From assembly GCF_902459735.1 (NCBI RefSeq), contig NZ_CABPRV010000008.1, positions 62,001 through 126,000 on the forward strand: DNA of 64,000 bases, given 5' to 3'. Shown in pieces: positions 27,341 to 35,498 of the stretch. Made by a program: the position numbers and the translations under genes. A model generated the notes under the pieces. The model was not told the DNA's origin, ran no database searches, and saw nothing but the letters and a program-made list of their open reading frames with translations. Source of the DNA: Pandoraea capi. GTDB taxonomy: Bacteria > Pseudomonadota > Gammaproteobacteria > Burkholderiales > Burkholderiaceae. Position 1 is the first letter of the stretch, and each line of letters starts with the position of its first letter.

Positions 27341-27376
27341 TTCATTGAACCTCTACCGTCTGCATCGAAACGCTTC

Positions 27377-28366
27377 ATGAACAGACTGACCCTTTCGCTC
27401 GCCGTCAACGACTACGACCACGTGCGCGATCTGCTCGACGGTCGTGTCTCGGCCCAAGGCATCGACCTCGTGCCGTCCGTGTTGCCCGTCGAAGAAATCT
27501 TCTATCGCACGACGCATTTTCAGGAGTGGGATCTCTCGGAGATGTCGCTCGCCAAATATGCGTCCCTGCGCTCGCAGGGCGACGACCGGCTGATCGGCTT
27601 GCCCGTGTTTCCGTCGCGCGTGTTTCGTTTGTCGTCGCTCTATGTGCGCGCTGACGGCAGCGTGTCCTCGCCGGCCGACTTGCGCGGCAAGCGAATCGGC
27701 GTGCCCGAGTGGGCACAGACGGCGTCGGTGTACTCGCGCGGCTGGCTGGCGCAGGATCAGGGCGTGGCGCTCGCCGATGTCGAGTGGGTGCAAGGCGGCG
27801 TGAATCAGGCCGGACGCCGGGAGAAGGTCGCGGTGCGCGTGCCGGAGGGCGTGCGTTATCGCCCGTCGCCCGAGAAGTCGCTCACCGCCCTGCTGCTCGA
27901 CGGCGAGATCGACGCGATCCTCAGCGCGCGTCCGCCAGCGCCGCCCCCGAGGCGCGAGCGCGAAGTGGTCCGGCTATTGCCCGACTTCGAGACCGCCGAG
28001 CGGGCCTATTTCTCGCGAACGGGCATCTTCCCGATCATGCATCTGATCGTGATGCGACGCGAGGTCTTCACCGCGAATCGATGGATCGCGAACAACCTCG
28101 TCAAGGCGTTCACGCAGGCGAAGGACGCCAGCATTGCGCGACTCGAAGACATCACGTGTTCGCACTTTCCGTTGCCGTGGATGAGCCAGCGCGCCGCACA
28201 AGCCCGCGAAATGTTCGGCGGCGATCCGTGGCCGTACGGCGTCGCGCCCAACCGGGTCACGCTCGACGCCTTCCTGCGCTTCGCCTTCGAACAGGGTGTG
28301 TGTCATCGCGAGATGCAGGCCGACGACCTGTTTCCGCCCGAAGTCTCGGCGGCCGTGCGGGTTTGA
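27377..28366 (+). CDS. 4,5-dihydroxyphthalate decarboxylase-like protein
   Basis: 329 residues without signal peptide, with a periplasmic-binding-protein fold. The N-terminus LTLSLAVNDYDHVRDLLDGR and the FFR-like blocks around SSPADLRGKRIGVPEW are typical of Pht5-type 4,5-dihydroxyphthalate decarboxylases, which use this fold as a cytosolic enzyme (Pht5 is about 330 residues). The true substrate is unknown; a hydroxylated aromatic di-acid fits the neighbouring transporter. Alternative: a cytosolic ligand-binding protein of the NMT1 group. Start ATG 27377. Confidence 0.7.
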   Translation: MNRLTLSLAVNDYDHVRDLLDGRVSAQGIDLVPSVLPVEEIFYRTTHFQEWDLSEMSLAKYASLRSQGDDRLIGLPVFPSRVFRLSSLYVRADGSVSSPADLRGKRIGVPEWAQTASVYSRGWLAQDQGVALADVEWVQGGVNQAGRREKVAVRVPEGVRYRPSPEKSLTALLLDGEIDAILSARPPAPPPRREREVVRLLPDFETAERAYFSRTGIFPIMHLIVMRREVFTANRWIANNLVKAFTQAKDASIARLEDITCSHFPLPWMSQRAAQAREMFGGDPWPYGVAPNRVTLDAFLRFAFEQGVCHREMQADDLFPPEVSAAVRV

Positions 28367-28433
28367 CCCGACGCGGCGCCTCCCTTCGCTTTCGAACCTT
28401 CCATACGTCTAACCACACCTGCCCGACACCATC

Positions 28434-29204
28434 ATGCAAGCCCATACCTCCCCTGCGCCCTACGTTCCCGCAGAGACCGAACACGATGCGATGACGATCG
28501 CGCAACTGTGCGAAGACCTCGCCGCCGCCAATCACGTGCTCGCCCATCATGAAGTGCTCGACGGCTTCGGTCACGTCAGCGTGCGCGATCCGCGCAATCC
28601 GGCGCATTTCCTGATCGCGCAATCGATGGCGCCCGAACTCGTCTCGCCCGACGACATCCTCACGCTCGACCTCGATTGCCAGCCGGTCGACGGCGACACG
28701 CGCAAGCGGTATCTCGAGACGTGGATTCATAGCGAGATCTATCGCGCCCGTCCGGACGTCAAGGCCATCGTGCACAGTCACTCGCCGTCCGTGATTCCGT
28801 TCGCCGCATCATCGGTACGACTGCGCCCGGTGTATCACATGGCCGGCTTTCTCGGCAGCGGCGCGCCGGTGTTCGACATCCGGCACTGCTTCGGCTGCAC
28901 GGACATGCTCGTGCGCAACGGCGAACAGGGCAAAGCGCTCGCTGAGTCGCTGGGCGACTCGGACGTCGCCCTCATGCGGGGTCATGGTTTCGTGGCGACG
29001 GCACCCTCGCTGCCAGCCGCCGTCTATCGCGCGATCTACACCGAACTCAACGCGGGCATGCAAGCGAAGGCCATCGCGCTCGGCGGCGACGTGACGTATC
29101 TGGACGAAGAAGAAGGCAAGCGCGCCACGCAGACCAATCTCGGCGTGATGGAGCGGCCCTGGACGTTGTGGAAACGTCAGGCGGCAGCCCTGCGCGGCGA
29201 GTGA
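28434..29204 (+). CDS. Class II aldolase/adducin family protein, possible aromatic-acid decarboxylase
   Basis: 256 residues. Metal ligands typical of the family are seen at His114 and His116 (IVHSHSPSV) and His183 (RGHGFVA), with Glu101 in IHSEIY as candidate acid/base. Family members cleave sugar phosphates or decarboxylate aromatic acids (for example the 3,4-dihydroxyphthalate 2-decarboxylase group). Linkage to a dihydroxyphthalate-decarboxylase-like protein and an aromatic acid transporter favours the latter. ATG 28434 is used; an internal ATG at 28491 is closer to the conserved start and could be correct. No clear ribosome site at either. Confidence 0.72.
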   Translation: MQAHTSPAPYVPAETEHDAMTIAQLCEDLAAANHVLAHHEVLDGFGHVSVRDPRNPAHFLIAQSMAPELVSPDDILTLDLDCQPVDGDTRKRYLETWIHSEIYRARPDVKAIVHSHSPSVIPFAASSVRLRPVYHMAGFLGSGAPVFDIRHCFGCTDMLVRNGEQGKALAESLGDSDVALMRGHGFVATAPSLPAAVYRAIYTELNAGMQAKAIALGGDVTYLDEEEGKRATQTNLGVMERPWTLWKRQAAALRGE

Positions 29205-29274
29205 TCGAGCGTCGTATGGTGTGCGCGCAACTCCGTTGTGCGCACCGCAAACGCGCGGGTCGCCGGTGACGCGA

Positions 29275-29991
29275 TCACCACGGCACCGTGCGTCCGAGGT
29301 AATCCACGTAATGCAGCCCGGCGCGGCCCTCGTGCGCGGTGATGGTGTGGATCAGCGCGGGAATGCTTTCGTCGATACTTAATCGCGCCCCGGCGCCGCC
29401 CATGTCCGTGCGCACCCAACCGGGCGCCATCAGCAACAGCGCGCGCGGGTCGTCGCGATGCCGCGCCGCGAAGCTGCGCATGAACATGTTCAGCGCCGCC
29501 TTGCTGCCGCGATACACCTCGTAATTGCCGTTCGTATTGTTCGTGAGGCTGCCCTGCCCCGACGACATGACACCCAGCGTGCCGCTCGCGGGCACCAGAG
29601 ACTCGAACGCCTCGATCACCCGCATCGGACTCAGCGCGTTCGTGACCATCACGCGCACGAACTCGTCGGTAGATACGTCGGCAATCGTTTCCCGGTCGTC
29701 GTTCTTCACCCCGGCGTTGACGAACAGCAAGTCCAGACACCGCCCGGACAGCCGTTCGCGCAAGCACTTGACCTGCAAGGCCACCGTAATGTCGACGGTC
29801 TCGACTTCCAGCGCGCCGTTCGCCTTGGCGGCCAACGTATTGAGCGCGACGCACGAGGCCTCACGCCCCGTCGCGATCACGTGCCAGCCGCGTTCGAGAT
29901 AGCCTTCGACCATCGCGAATCCCAGCCCGCGCGAAGCGCCGATCACCAATGCCGTTTTCCGGCGCGTCGTTTCAGATGTCGTCTTTTGCAT
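29275..29991 (-). CDS. Short-chain dehydrogenase/reductase
   Basis: 238 residues, classical SDR. Cofactor motif GASRGLG at 18-24, NAG motif (FVNAGVK), catalytic Ser in VMSSGQGS and YRGSK as the YxxxK pair. Substrate unknown. ATG 29991 is chosen because GAGGA lies about seven bases upstream; a longer open frame reaches 30132. It is divergent from the LysR-type gene at 30194, which probably controls it. Confidence 0.82.
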   Translation of the reverse strand: MQKTTSETTRRKTALVIGASRGLGFAMVEGYLERGWHVIATGREASCVALNTLAAKANGALEVETVDITVALQVKCLRERLSGRCLDLLFVNAGVKNDDRETIADVSTDEFVRVMVTNALSPMRVIEAFESLVPASGTLGVMSSGQGSLTNNTNGNYEVYRGSKAALNMFMRSFAARHRDDPRALLLMAPGWVRTDMGGAGARLSIDESIPALIHTITAHEGRAGLHYVDYLGRTVPW

Positions 29992-30193
29992 ATGCCATTC
30001 CTCTTCAAAGTCGCTACGCGTGTCGCGCCTTCGCCACCGGCGACATGCCGGGCAGCCTTGCGACGCGACCCGCAGAGCAATATAGAAGGACGGGATACCT
30101 GGCGGAAGACGCAGCGATTGCACTGATAACATGCACGAAACGCCTTATCTCGTGCCAAGCCCCGTGCACGCGCCATCACGACTGGAAACGCCG

Positions 30194-31174
30194 ATGTCCG
30201 ACCCTGATCTGAATCTGCTCGTTGCGCTGGACACCTTGCTCGCGCAAGCGAGCGTGGCAGGTGCCGCGCGACAACTCGGGCTGAGTGCGTCGGCCATGAG
30301 CCGTACGCTCAGCCGTCTGCGAGACGTCACCGGCGACCCGCTGCTGGTGCGTGCCGGCCGACGCATGGTGCTCACGCCGCATGCCGAACACCTGCGTTCG
30401 CGCAGCCGCGGCGCCGTCGATGAGGCCCGCGCCCTACTGACGCCTGCGGCAGCGTCACTGGATCTGGCGAACCTGCAACGGACGTTCACGATTCGGGCGA
30501 ACGATGGCTTTGTGGAGGCGTTCGGCGCGCGCCTGATCGCGGCGGTGACAGCACTCGCGCCGCATGCGGGCCTTCGATTTCTGCCCAAGGCCGAGAAGCA
30601 CGCGGACCCGCTGCGCGAGGGGCGTGCCGATCTCGAGATCGGTGTGCTCGGCGCCGTTGGCGACGCGGGCAACATGGGGCCGGAGATTCGCGTGCAGGCG
30701 CTGTTTCGCGACCGGTTTGTCGGTGCGGTGCGCTCGGGTCATCCGCTGGCGACCGGCATGTCGTCCGGCACTTCGGCCGATAGCCCCAGCGATACGCCAC
30801 CCGGCGTCGAAAGATACGTCGCCTTCGGGCACGTCGTGGCATCGCGCCGGGGCATTGGCAACGGACCGGTCGACGAAGCGCTCGCGGCGTTGGGGCGGCA
30901 ACGGCAGATCGTCGCCGTCGTCCCCAGTTTTCCGGCAGCGCTGGCGGTGGCGCAAGCGTCCGATCTGATCGCGCTGGTGCCGGTGTCGCTGCTGCAAGCG
31001 CCGCACGCACGGCGAGGACCGGCCTCGCCCGCCCCCTTCCACAGCTTCACGCTGCCCGTGGCAACCGCTCCGGTTATCGTGTCGTTGATGTGGCATCCGC
31101 GCATGGACGCCGATGCCGCACATCGCTGGTTGCGTCAGCACATCGTCATGGTGTGCCGTGGTGACGCCGCCTGA
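30194..31174 (+). CDS. LysR-family transcriptional regulator
   Basis: 326 residues from ATG 30194. The N-terminal helix-turn-helix LALDTLLAQASVAGAARQLG...SAMSRTLSRLRDVTGD resembles NodD/LinR-type LysR proteins. A LysR substrate-binding domain follows. A GGAAA site is weak. It is divergent from the SDR gene (202-bp gap), its likely target, and convergent with the AraC gene. Confidence 0.82.
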   Translation: MSDPDLNLLVALDTLLAQASVAGAARQLGLSASAMSRTLSRLRDVTGDPLLVRAGRRMVLTPHAEHLRSRSRGAVDEARALLTPAAASLDLANLQRTFTIRANDGFVEAFGARLIAAVTALAPHAGLRFLPKAEKHADPLREGRADLEIGVLGAVGDAGNMGPEIRVQALFRDRFVGAVRSGHPLATGMSSGTSADSPSDTPPGVERYVAFGHVVASRRGIGNGPVDEALAALGRQRQIVAVVPSFPAALAVAQASDLIALVPVSLLQAPHARRGPASPAPFHSFTLPVATAPVIVSLMWHPRMDADAAHRWLRQHIVMVCRGDAA

Positions 31175-31195
31175 CGGCCGAACACGCCAGCGGTT

Positions 31196-32146
31196 TTAGC
31201 GCCGCTCCGTCTGTCGCGCTTGAGCCCGCCACTGCGCGGGCGTCACGCCGACGACCTTCTTGAACACACGCTGAAATGCGGCATCGGACTGGTAGCCGAC
31301 GGATTCGCCGATGTCGGCGACGGATGCCGTCGTATGCGCAAGCTTGCGGCCTGCGAGCGTCATGCGAATCTCAGTGAGGAAGTCGTGCGCCGAGCATCCG
31401 AGCGCCTCATCGAAGCGGCGTGAGAACGTGGCGCGCGACATGTGGCACAACTCGGCCAGATCGGGCAACGACCACGCACGCTCCGGCGTATCGAACATCG
31501 CCGACAGCGCCGGTTGGAGACGGGGTTCGCGCGCGAGGGCCAGCAAGCCGCGCGGCGAGTTATCGCTCTCGCTTGCCGCGCGCAGCGTCATCGCGAACAA
31601 GGCCCCCGACAGATTGCCGACGAGCGCTTCGCATCCGGCCTCCTGCGCCATCGTTTCGTCGCGCATGAGCGCGATCAGCCGCGCCAGCCGGTCGCCGATA
31701 CTGCCCGGCGCCGGTGCCTGCCCATCGGCCTGCCGCCCCCCTCGCACCACCATGCGCGACGGCAGGTACGTCTGAATCAGCCCATACGGCACCGTACCGA
31801 AGAAGAAGCGTCCGCACAGCACGTCGGCCGCATCGCCGTTGCCCTGACGCAAGATGGTGAAACCCGCGCCCGCTTCGAAGTGCGGCGGGTCCTTCTGACG
31901 TCCCTCCCCCTCATGCAGCGAATGCGCATGCCCCGCCGGAAACATCACGATATCGCCCGCCGTCATCACGACCGGCGGCCCGTCGCCATGCTCGACGGTA
32001 GCGGTGCCGCTCAGCAGCAAGTGCCAGGCGATCTGACTGTCGGGCGCACGCGCTTCGTCGATCCGCCACGGGGTGCCGAAATGACAACGGAAGTCGAGTT
32101 GTCCGGTCACGGGAATCAGTGTCAGGAGGCGATCCAGCAGATTCAT
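31196..32146 (-). CDS. AraC-family regulator with N-terminal cupin domain
   Basis: 316 residues. Residues about 15-170 form a cupin-type sensing domain (GTATVEHGDGPPVVMTAGD, FPAGHAHSL). The C-terminal two helix-turn-helix AraC domain includes LAELCHMSRATFSRRF and the VADIGESVGYQSDAAFQRVF signature. It is divergent from the AhpD-like gene, a common pairing in proteobacteria, and probably controls it. The 148-bp gap holds the promoters. Confidence 0.87.
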   Translation of the reverse strand: MNLLDRLLTLIPVTGQLDFRCHFGTPWRIDEARAPDSQIAWHLLLSGTATVEHGDGPPVVMTAGDIVMFPAGHAHSLHEGEGRQKDPPHFEAGAGFTILRQGNGDAADVLCGRFFFGTVPYGLIQTYLPSRMVVRGGRQADGQAPAPGSIGDRLARLIALMRDETMAQEAGCEALVGNLSGALFAMTLRAASESDNSPRGLLALAREPRLQPALSAMFDTPERAWSLPDLAELCHMSRATFSRRFDEALGCSAHDFLTEIRMTLAGRKLAHTTASVADIGESVGYQSDAAFQRVFKKVVGVTPAQWRAQARQTERR

Positions 32147-32294
32147 AGGGGTGAGGTCCAGGATTCGTCTTGAGACGATTGAGCATAATACCGAGAAAAA
32201 CAGGCATTAAAGATATCACCAATCCTCCCTAAGATGGGATCCATGCCGTCGCCACTCTGTCGCGGTATTTCCAACCCACTGAAGGAGTTACACC

Positions 32295-32831
32295 ATGAGC
32301 CGCATTTCCACTGTTTCGCCCCAAGACGCTACCGGCCGCACCGCCGAACTGTTCGCCAGGATCAAGGCCGGAATGGGCAAGGTGCCTAACCTGTTCGTGA
32401 CGATCGGGACCCACGCCCCGGACGCCCTCGAGACGGCACTCGGCCTCGATGCCGTCATCGGCAAGACCAGTCTCGCAAAGCAGGACATCGAGACGATCCG
32501 CCTGGTGGTCAGCGAAGTCGGCGGTTGCGATTACTGTGTGGCGGCCCACACGATGGTCGGCAAGATGGCCGGTCTTGCACCGGACGCCATGCGCGCCGTG
32601 CGCGCCGGTGTGGTGTCCGGCGACGACCGTCGCGACGCGCTGGCGCACTTCGTCCGTACGTTGGTGACCACGAACGGCACCCTCGGCAACAGCGAATACC
32701 AACGGCTGCGCGACGCCGGTTTCACCGAACGTCAGATCATCGAAATCGCGCTGGTGATGTCAGGCATCACATTCACGAATCTGGTGAACCGCATCAACGA
32801 CACGGATCTGGATTTCCCGCGCGCCGACTGA
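32295..32831 (+). CDS. Carboxymuconolactone decarboxylase/AhpD-family protein
   Basis: 178 residues with the AhpD CxxC pair C78 and C81 and a nearby His85 (CDYCVAAHT). This is the redox site of alkylhydroperoxidase-type members, rather than that of true carboxymuconolactone decarboxylases. Likely role: peroxide or electrophile reduction in the cytoplasm. ATG 32295 has AAGGAG eight bases upstream. A strong terminator follows. Confidence 0.85.
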   Translation: MSRISTVSPQDATGRTAELFARIKAGMGKVPNLFVTIGTHAPDALETALGLDAVIGKTSLAKQDIETIRLVVSEVGGCDYCVAAHTMVGKMAGLAPDAMRAVRAGVVSGDDRRDALAHFVRTLVTTNGTLGNSEYQRLRDAGFTERQIIEIALVMSGITFTNLVNRINDTDLDFPRAD

Positions 32832-32870
32832 CCCCGTCGTTCCGCTCGCGCGGTGTGTGAAAGTGCAAAA

Positions 32871-32900
32871 CGCCTCCCGGTGTGCCCGGGAGGCGCTTTT
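32871..32900. terminator. Bidirectional rho-independent terminator
   Basis: CGCCTCCCGG at 32871-32880 pairs perfectly with CCGGGAGGCG at 32886-32895 around a 5-nt loop. TTTT follows on the plus strand and AAAA precedes it. It can stop both the AhpD-like gene (plus) and the AtoE-type gene (minus). Confidence 0.88.
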
Positions 32901-32981
32901 GCTTTTGCTGATGCTTTTGCCGTTGCCTGAGACGTCGGCCGTGATTGAACACGGCACGACGTGGCACGACGTGGTGTCACA

Positions 32982-34430
32982 TCAGGGCATGACCGGCGGA
33001 TGATAGGTCAGCGTCTGTGCGAGCCACCAGAGCATGATGATGACCACCGGGAAGTGCACCAGCAACTGCGTGAACGTGTAGCCGACCACGTCGCGAGCCC
33101 GCAGACCGAGCACACCCAGCAGCGGCAGCATCCAGAACGGGTTGATCAGGTTCGGCAGCGCTTCGGCCGCGTTGTACACCGTCACGGCCCAGCCCAGATG
33201 CACGTGCAGATCGTTGGCGGCCTGCATCACGTACGGCGCTTCGATGATCCACTTGCCACCGCCCGACGGCACGAAGAAGCCCAGCACCGCCGAATACACA
33301 CCCATCACGCCCGGGAACGATTCCTGCGACGAGATCGCCACGAAAAAGCTCGACAGGTGATGCGAGAGCGTCTGCCCGTCGAGACCGGGCGCCTTCGTGA
33401 GGAGATAGGCAATGCCGCCATACAGCGGGAACTGGATCAGCACGCCCGCGACCGACGGCACCGACTTGGCGATGGCATCGAGAAAGCGGCGCGGACGCCA
33501 GTTCAGCAACATCCCCAGCATCAGGAACAGGAAGTTGTAGGTGTTCAGATTCGAGATCGCCAGCAGCGGGTCCTTGGTCGTGAACTCATGACCGATCCAC
33601 AGCGCGCCCAACGCCACGATCAGCACCGTCACCAGCGGACTGTATTCGAGCCAGTCGCCGGGACGTTGCGGACGCCCGTACGACTTCGTGGCATCGTCGA
33701 GAGACACACCGAGGTCGGCGGCCACCGTCGCACGGTCGTCGCGCGGCGCGGAGTAGTACGCGAGGATCACGGAGATGACTGTCAGCACGGCGGCAATCGC
33801 CATCGATTGCGGCAGGAAGATCGTGTCCGAGAACGGAATGACACCGGTGATCTCGATGATCGCCTTCGGCAAGCTCGCCGGATTCGCCTGCAACTGCGCG
33901 GCCGATGAACTCAGACCCAGCGCCCACGTTGCGCCCATGCCGAGATACGCCGCCGCACCGCCCGCACGATAGTCCATGCGGATGTCGTCGCGCCGGGCGA
34001 TGGCGCGCACCAGCAAGCCGCTGAACACCAGACTGATCGCCCAGTTGAACAGCGAGAGCACGATACTCACGAAGGCCACATAAGCCACAGCGCTGCGACC
34101 GCTGCGCGGCACGGCGGCCATCTTGCGGATGAGCGCAGCGGCCGGCGGGGAGACCGCGACGACGTAACCGGAGATAGCGACGATCGCCATCTGCATCGTG
34201 AACGGAATCAGGCTCCAGAAGCCGTCGCCGAATGCGACACCGACCTTGACGGCCGGCACGCCGATGGCGAGGGCGCCGCCGGCGCAAACCACCACGGCAA
34301 GGGCGGCGAACAGATAGGCGTCGGGAAACCAGCGTTCGGACCAGCGCGTGACCGATGCTGCCAGACGTTCAAGTAGGCCACCGCCTTGCGGCGACGGCGT
34401 GGTGCTCGATAGTGAAGATCCCGGTTTCAT
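32982..34430 (-). CDS. Short-chain fatty acid transporter, AtoE family
   Basis: 482 residues with about eleven to twelve membrane segments, of the AtoE/TIGR00366 family, with a conserved VVVCAGGALAIG helix, the YRAGGAAAYLGMGATWALGL segment and a FVPSGGGKWIIEAPYV loop near the C-terminus. E. coli AtoE imports short-chain fatty acids such as butyrate. The ligand here may differ, because neighbours are an amino-acid-type dehydrogenase and a molybdenum enzyme. ATG 34430 has AGGAA directly upstream. Last gene of the Mo enzyme-cyclodeaminase-transporter run. Confidence 0.85.
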   Translation of the reverse strand: MKPGSSLSSTTPSPQGGGLLERLAASVTRWSERWFPDAYLFAALAVVVCAGGALAIGVPAVKVGVAFGDGFWSLIPFTMQMAIVAISGYVVAVSPPAAALIRKMAAVPRSGRSAVAYVAFVSIVLSLFNWAISLVFSGLLVRAIARRDDIRMDYRAGGAAAYLGMGATWALGLSSSAAQLQANPASLPKAIIEITGVIPFSDTIFLPQSMAIAAVLTVISVILAYYSAPRDDRATVAADLGVSLDDATKSYGRPQRPGDWLEYSPLVTVLIVALGALWIGHEFTTKDPLLAISNLNTYNFLFLMLGMLLNWRPRRFLDAIAKSVPSVAGVLIQFPLYGGIAYLLTKAPGLDGQTLSHHLSSFFVAISSQESFPGVMGVYSAVLGFFVPSGGGKWIIEAPYVMQAANDLHVHLGWAVTVYNAAEALPNLINPFWMLPLLGVLGLRARDVVGYTFTQLLVHFPVVIIMLWWLAQTLTYHPPVMP

Positions 34431-34490
34431 TTCCTGCGTTCCCCTTGCTGTAGTGTGTGCTTGATTGACGTACCGAACGCCCGTAGCCGT

Positions 34491-35444
34491 TCAGTGATCC
34501 TGCTGATCTTGCGTGGCGCGCCAGACGAGCATCGCGGCCGCAAGGTCTTCGAGCGCGGTGCCCACCGCCTTGAAGACGGTGCGTTCGTCGCGGGTATTGC
34601 GACGAATGCGCCCCCCTCGGCAAAGATCGGCGAGCGTGCCTTGCACGTCCTGCGCCGTGAACACGCCGCGCGACATCGGCCCGAGCAACTCGCCCGATTT
34701 CGCCAGCGCCTCTTCGGTGTCGACGAATAACGTCGCACCGGCGAAGCACGCGTCGTCCGCCTCGCGCATCTGCGGCGTGAAACTGCCGATCAGATCCAGA
34801 TGCACACCCGGCGCAAGCCATTCGGCGTGCACCACGGGTTCGGTAGCCAGGGTTGCGCAAGTCACGATGTCGGCTTCTGCGACCGCCGCACGGGCGGTCT
34901 CGCAGACTTGCGCCTCGAAGCCCTGCGCACGCAATCCGTCGACGAGTCGCGCCGCAGCGGCCGCATCGCGATCCCATACGCTCACGCGCTCGATCGGGCG
35001 CACCGTGCGATGCGCGAGCGGCACCAGCGAGCCCACGCGTCCCGCGCCGAGCAGCGCGAGGTGCGACGCGTCTTCACGCGCCAGATACGCCGCGCCCAGT
35101 GCCGACGCGGCTGCGGTGCGGCGCGACGTGATTTCGTTGCCGTCCATTTGCGCGAGCGGCACTCCCGTCGTGGCGTCGTACAGCAGATACGTCGAATGCA
35201 GGCCCGGCACACCGCGCTGGGCGTTGGCCGGTGCAATGTTGACCGTCTTGATGCCGAGGAAGCCGCCCGGCTGCCACGCCGGCATGATGAGCACCGTGGT
35301 GGCTGCGCCCGTGGCCGGATCCGGAATGACGTGCGTGTGGCGCAACGGCACTTCGCATCCCTGCACGAACATGGCGTTGAGCGCGTCGAGCAACGGGCCG
35401 AATGCCAGGGCGTCCCGGGTCGTGGCAGCGTCGATGATTTTCAT
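34491..35444 (-). CDS. Ornithine cyclodeaminase/mu-crystallin family protein
   Basis: 317 residues. NAD(P) fold LLGAGRVGSLVPLAHR with DRD at the following strand end; N-terminal substrate domain with ITSRRTAAASALGA. The family includes ornithine cyclodeaminase, delta-1-pyrroline-2-carboxylate reductase, alanine dehydrogenase and ketimine reductases. This copy is short and lacks the ornithine-specific GNGAQSEFQ block seen in the second family member at 46834, so an imine reductase or amino-acid dehydrogenase role is more likely. It lies 54 bp after the molybdenum enzyme gene in one direction. Confidence 0.78.
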   Translation of the reverse strand: MKIIDAATTRDALAFGPLLDALNAMFVQGCEVPLRHTHVIPDPATGAATTVLIMPAWQPGGFLGIKTVNIAPANAQRGVPGLHSTYLLYDATTGVPLAQMDGNEITSRRTAAASALGAAYLAREDASHLALLGAGRVGSLVPLAHRTVRPIERVSVWDRDAAAAARLVDGLRAQGFEAQVCETARAAVAEADIVTCATLATEPVVHAEWLAPGVHLDLIGSFTPQMREADDACFAGATLFVDTEEALAKSGELLGPMSRGVFTAQDVQGTLADLCRGGRIRRNTRDERTVFKAVGTALEDLAAAMLVWRATQDQQDH

Positions 35445-35498
35445 GGGGGTCGGTTCCTCTCTGAAATGGACGGAAGGAAAAGATGGAGGGAGGGAATC

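Noticed and set aside
30134-30154. TGCA repeats between the SDR and LysR genes as a possible LysR site
   Set aside because: Four-base repeats are expected by chance and no longer dyad supports them.
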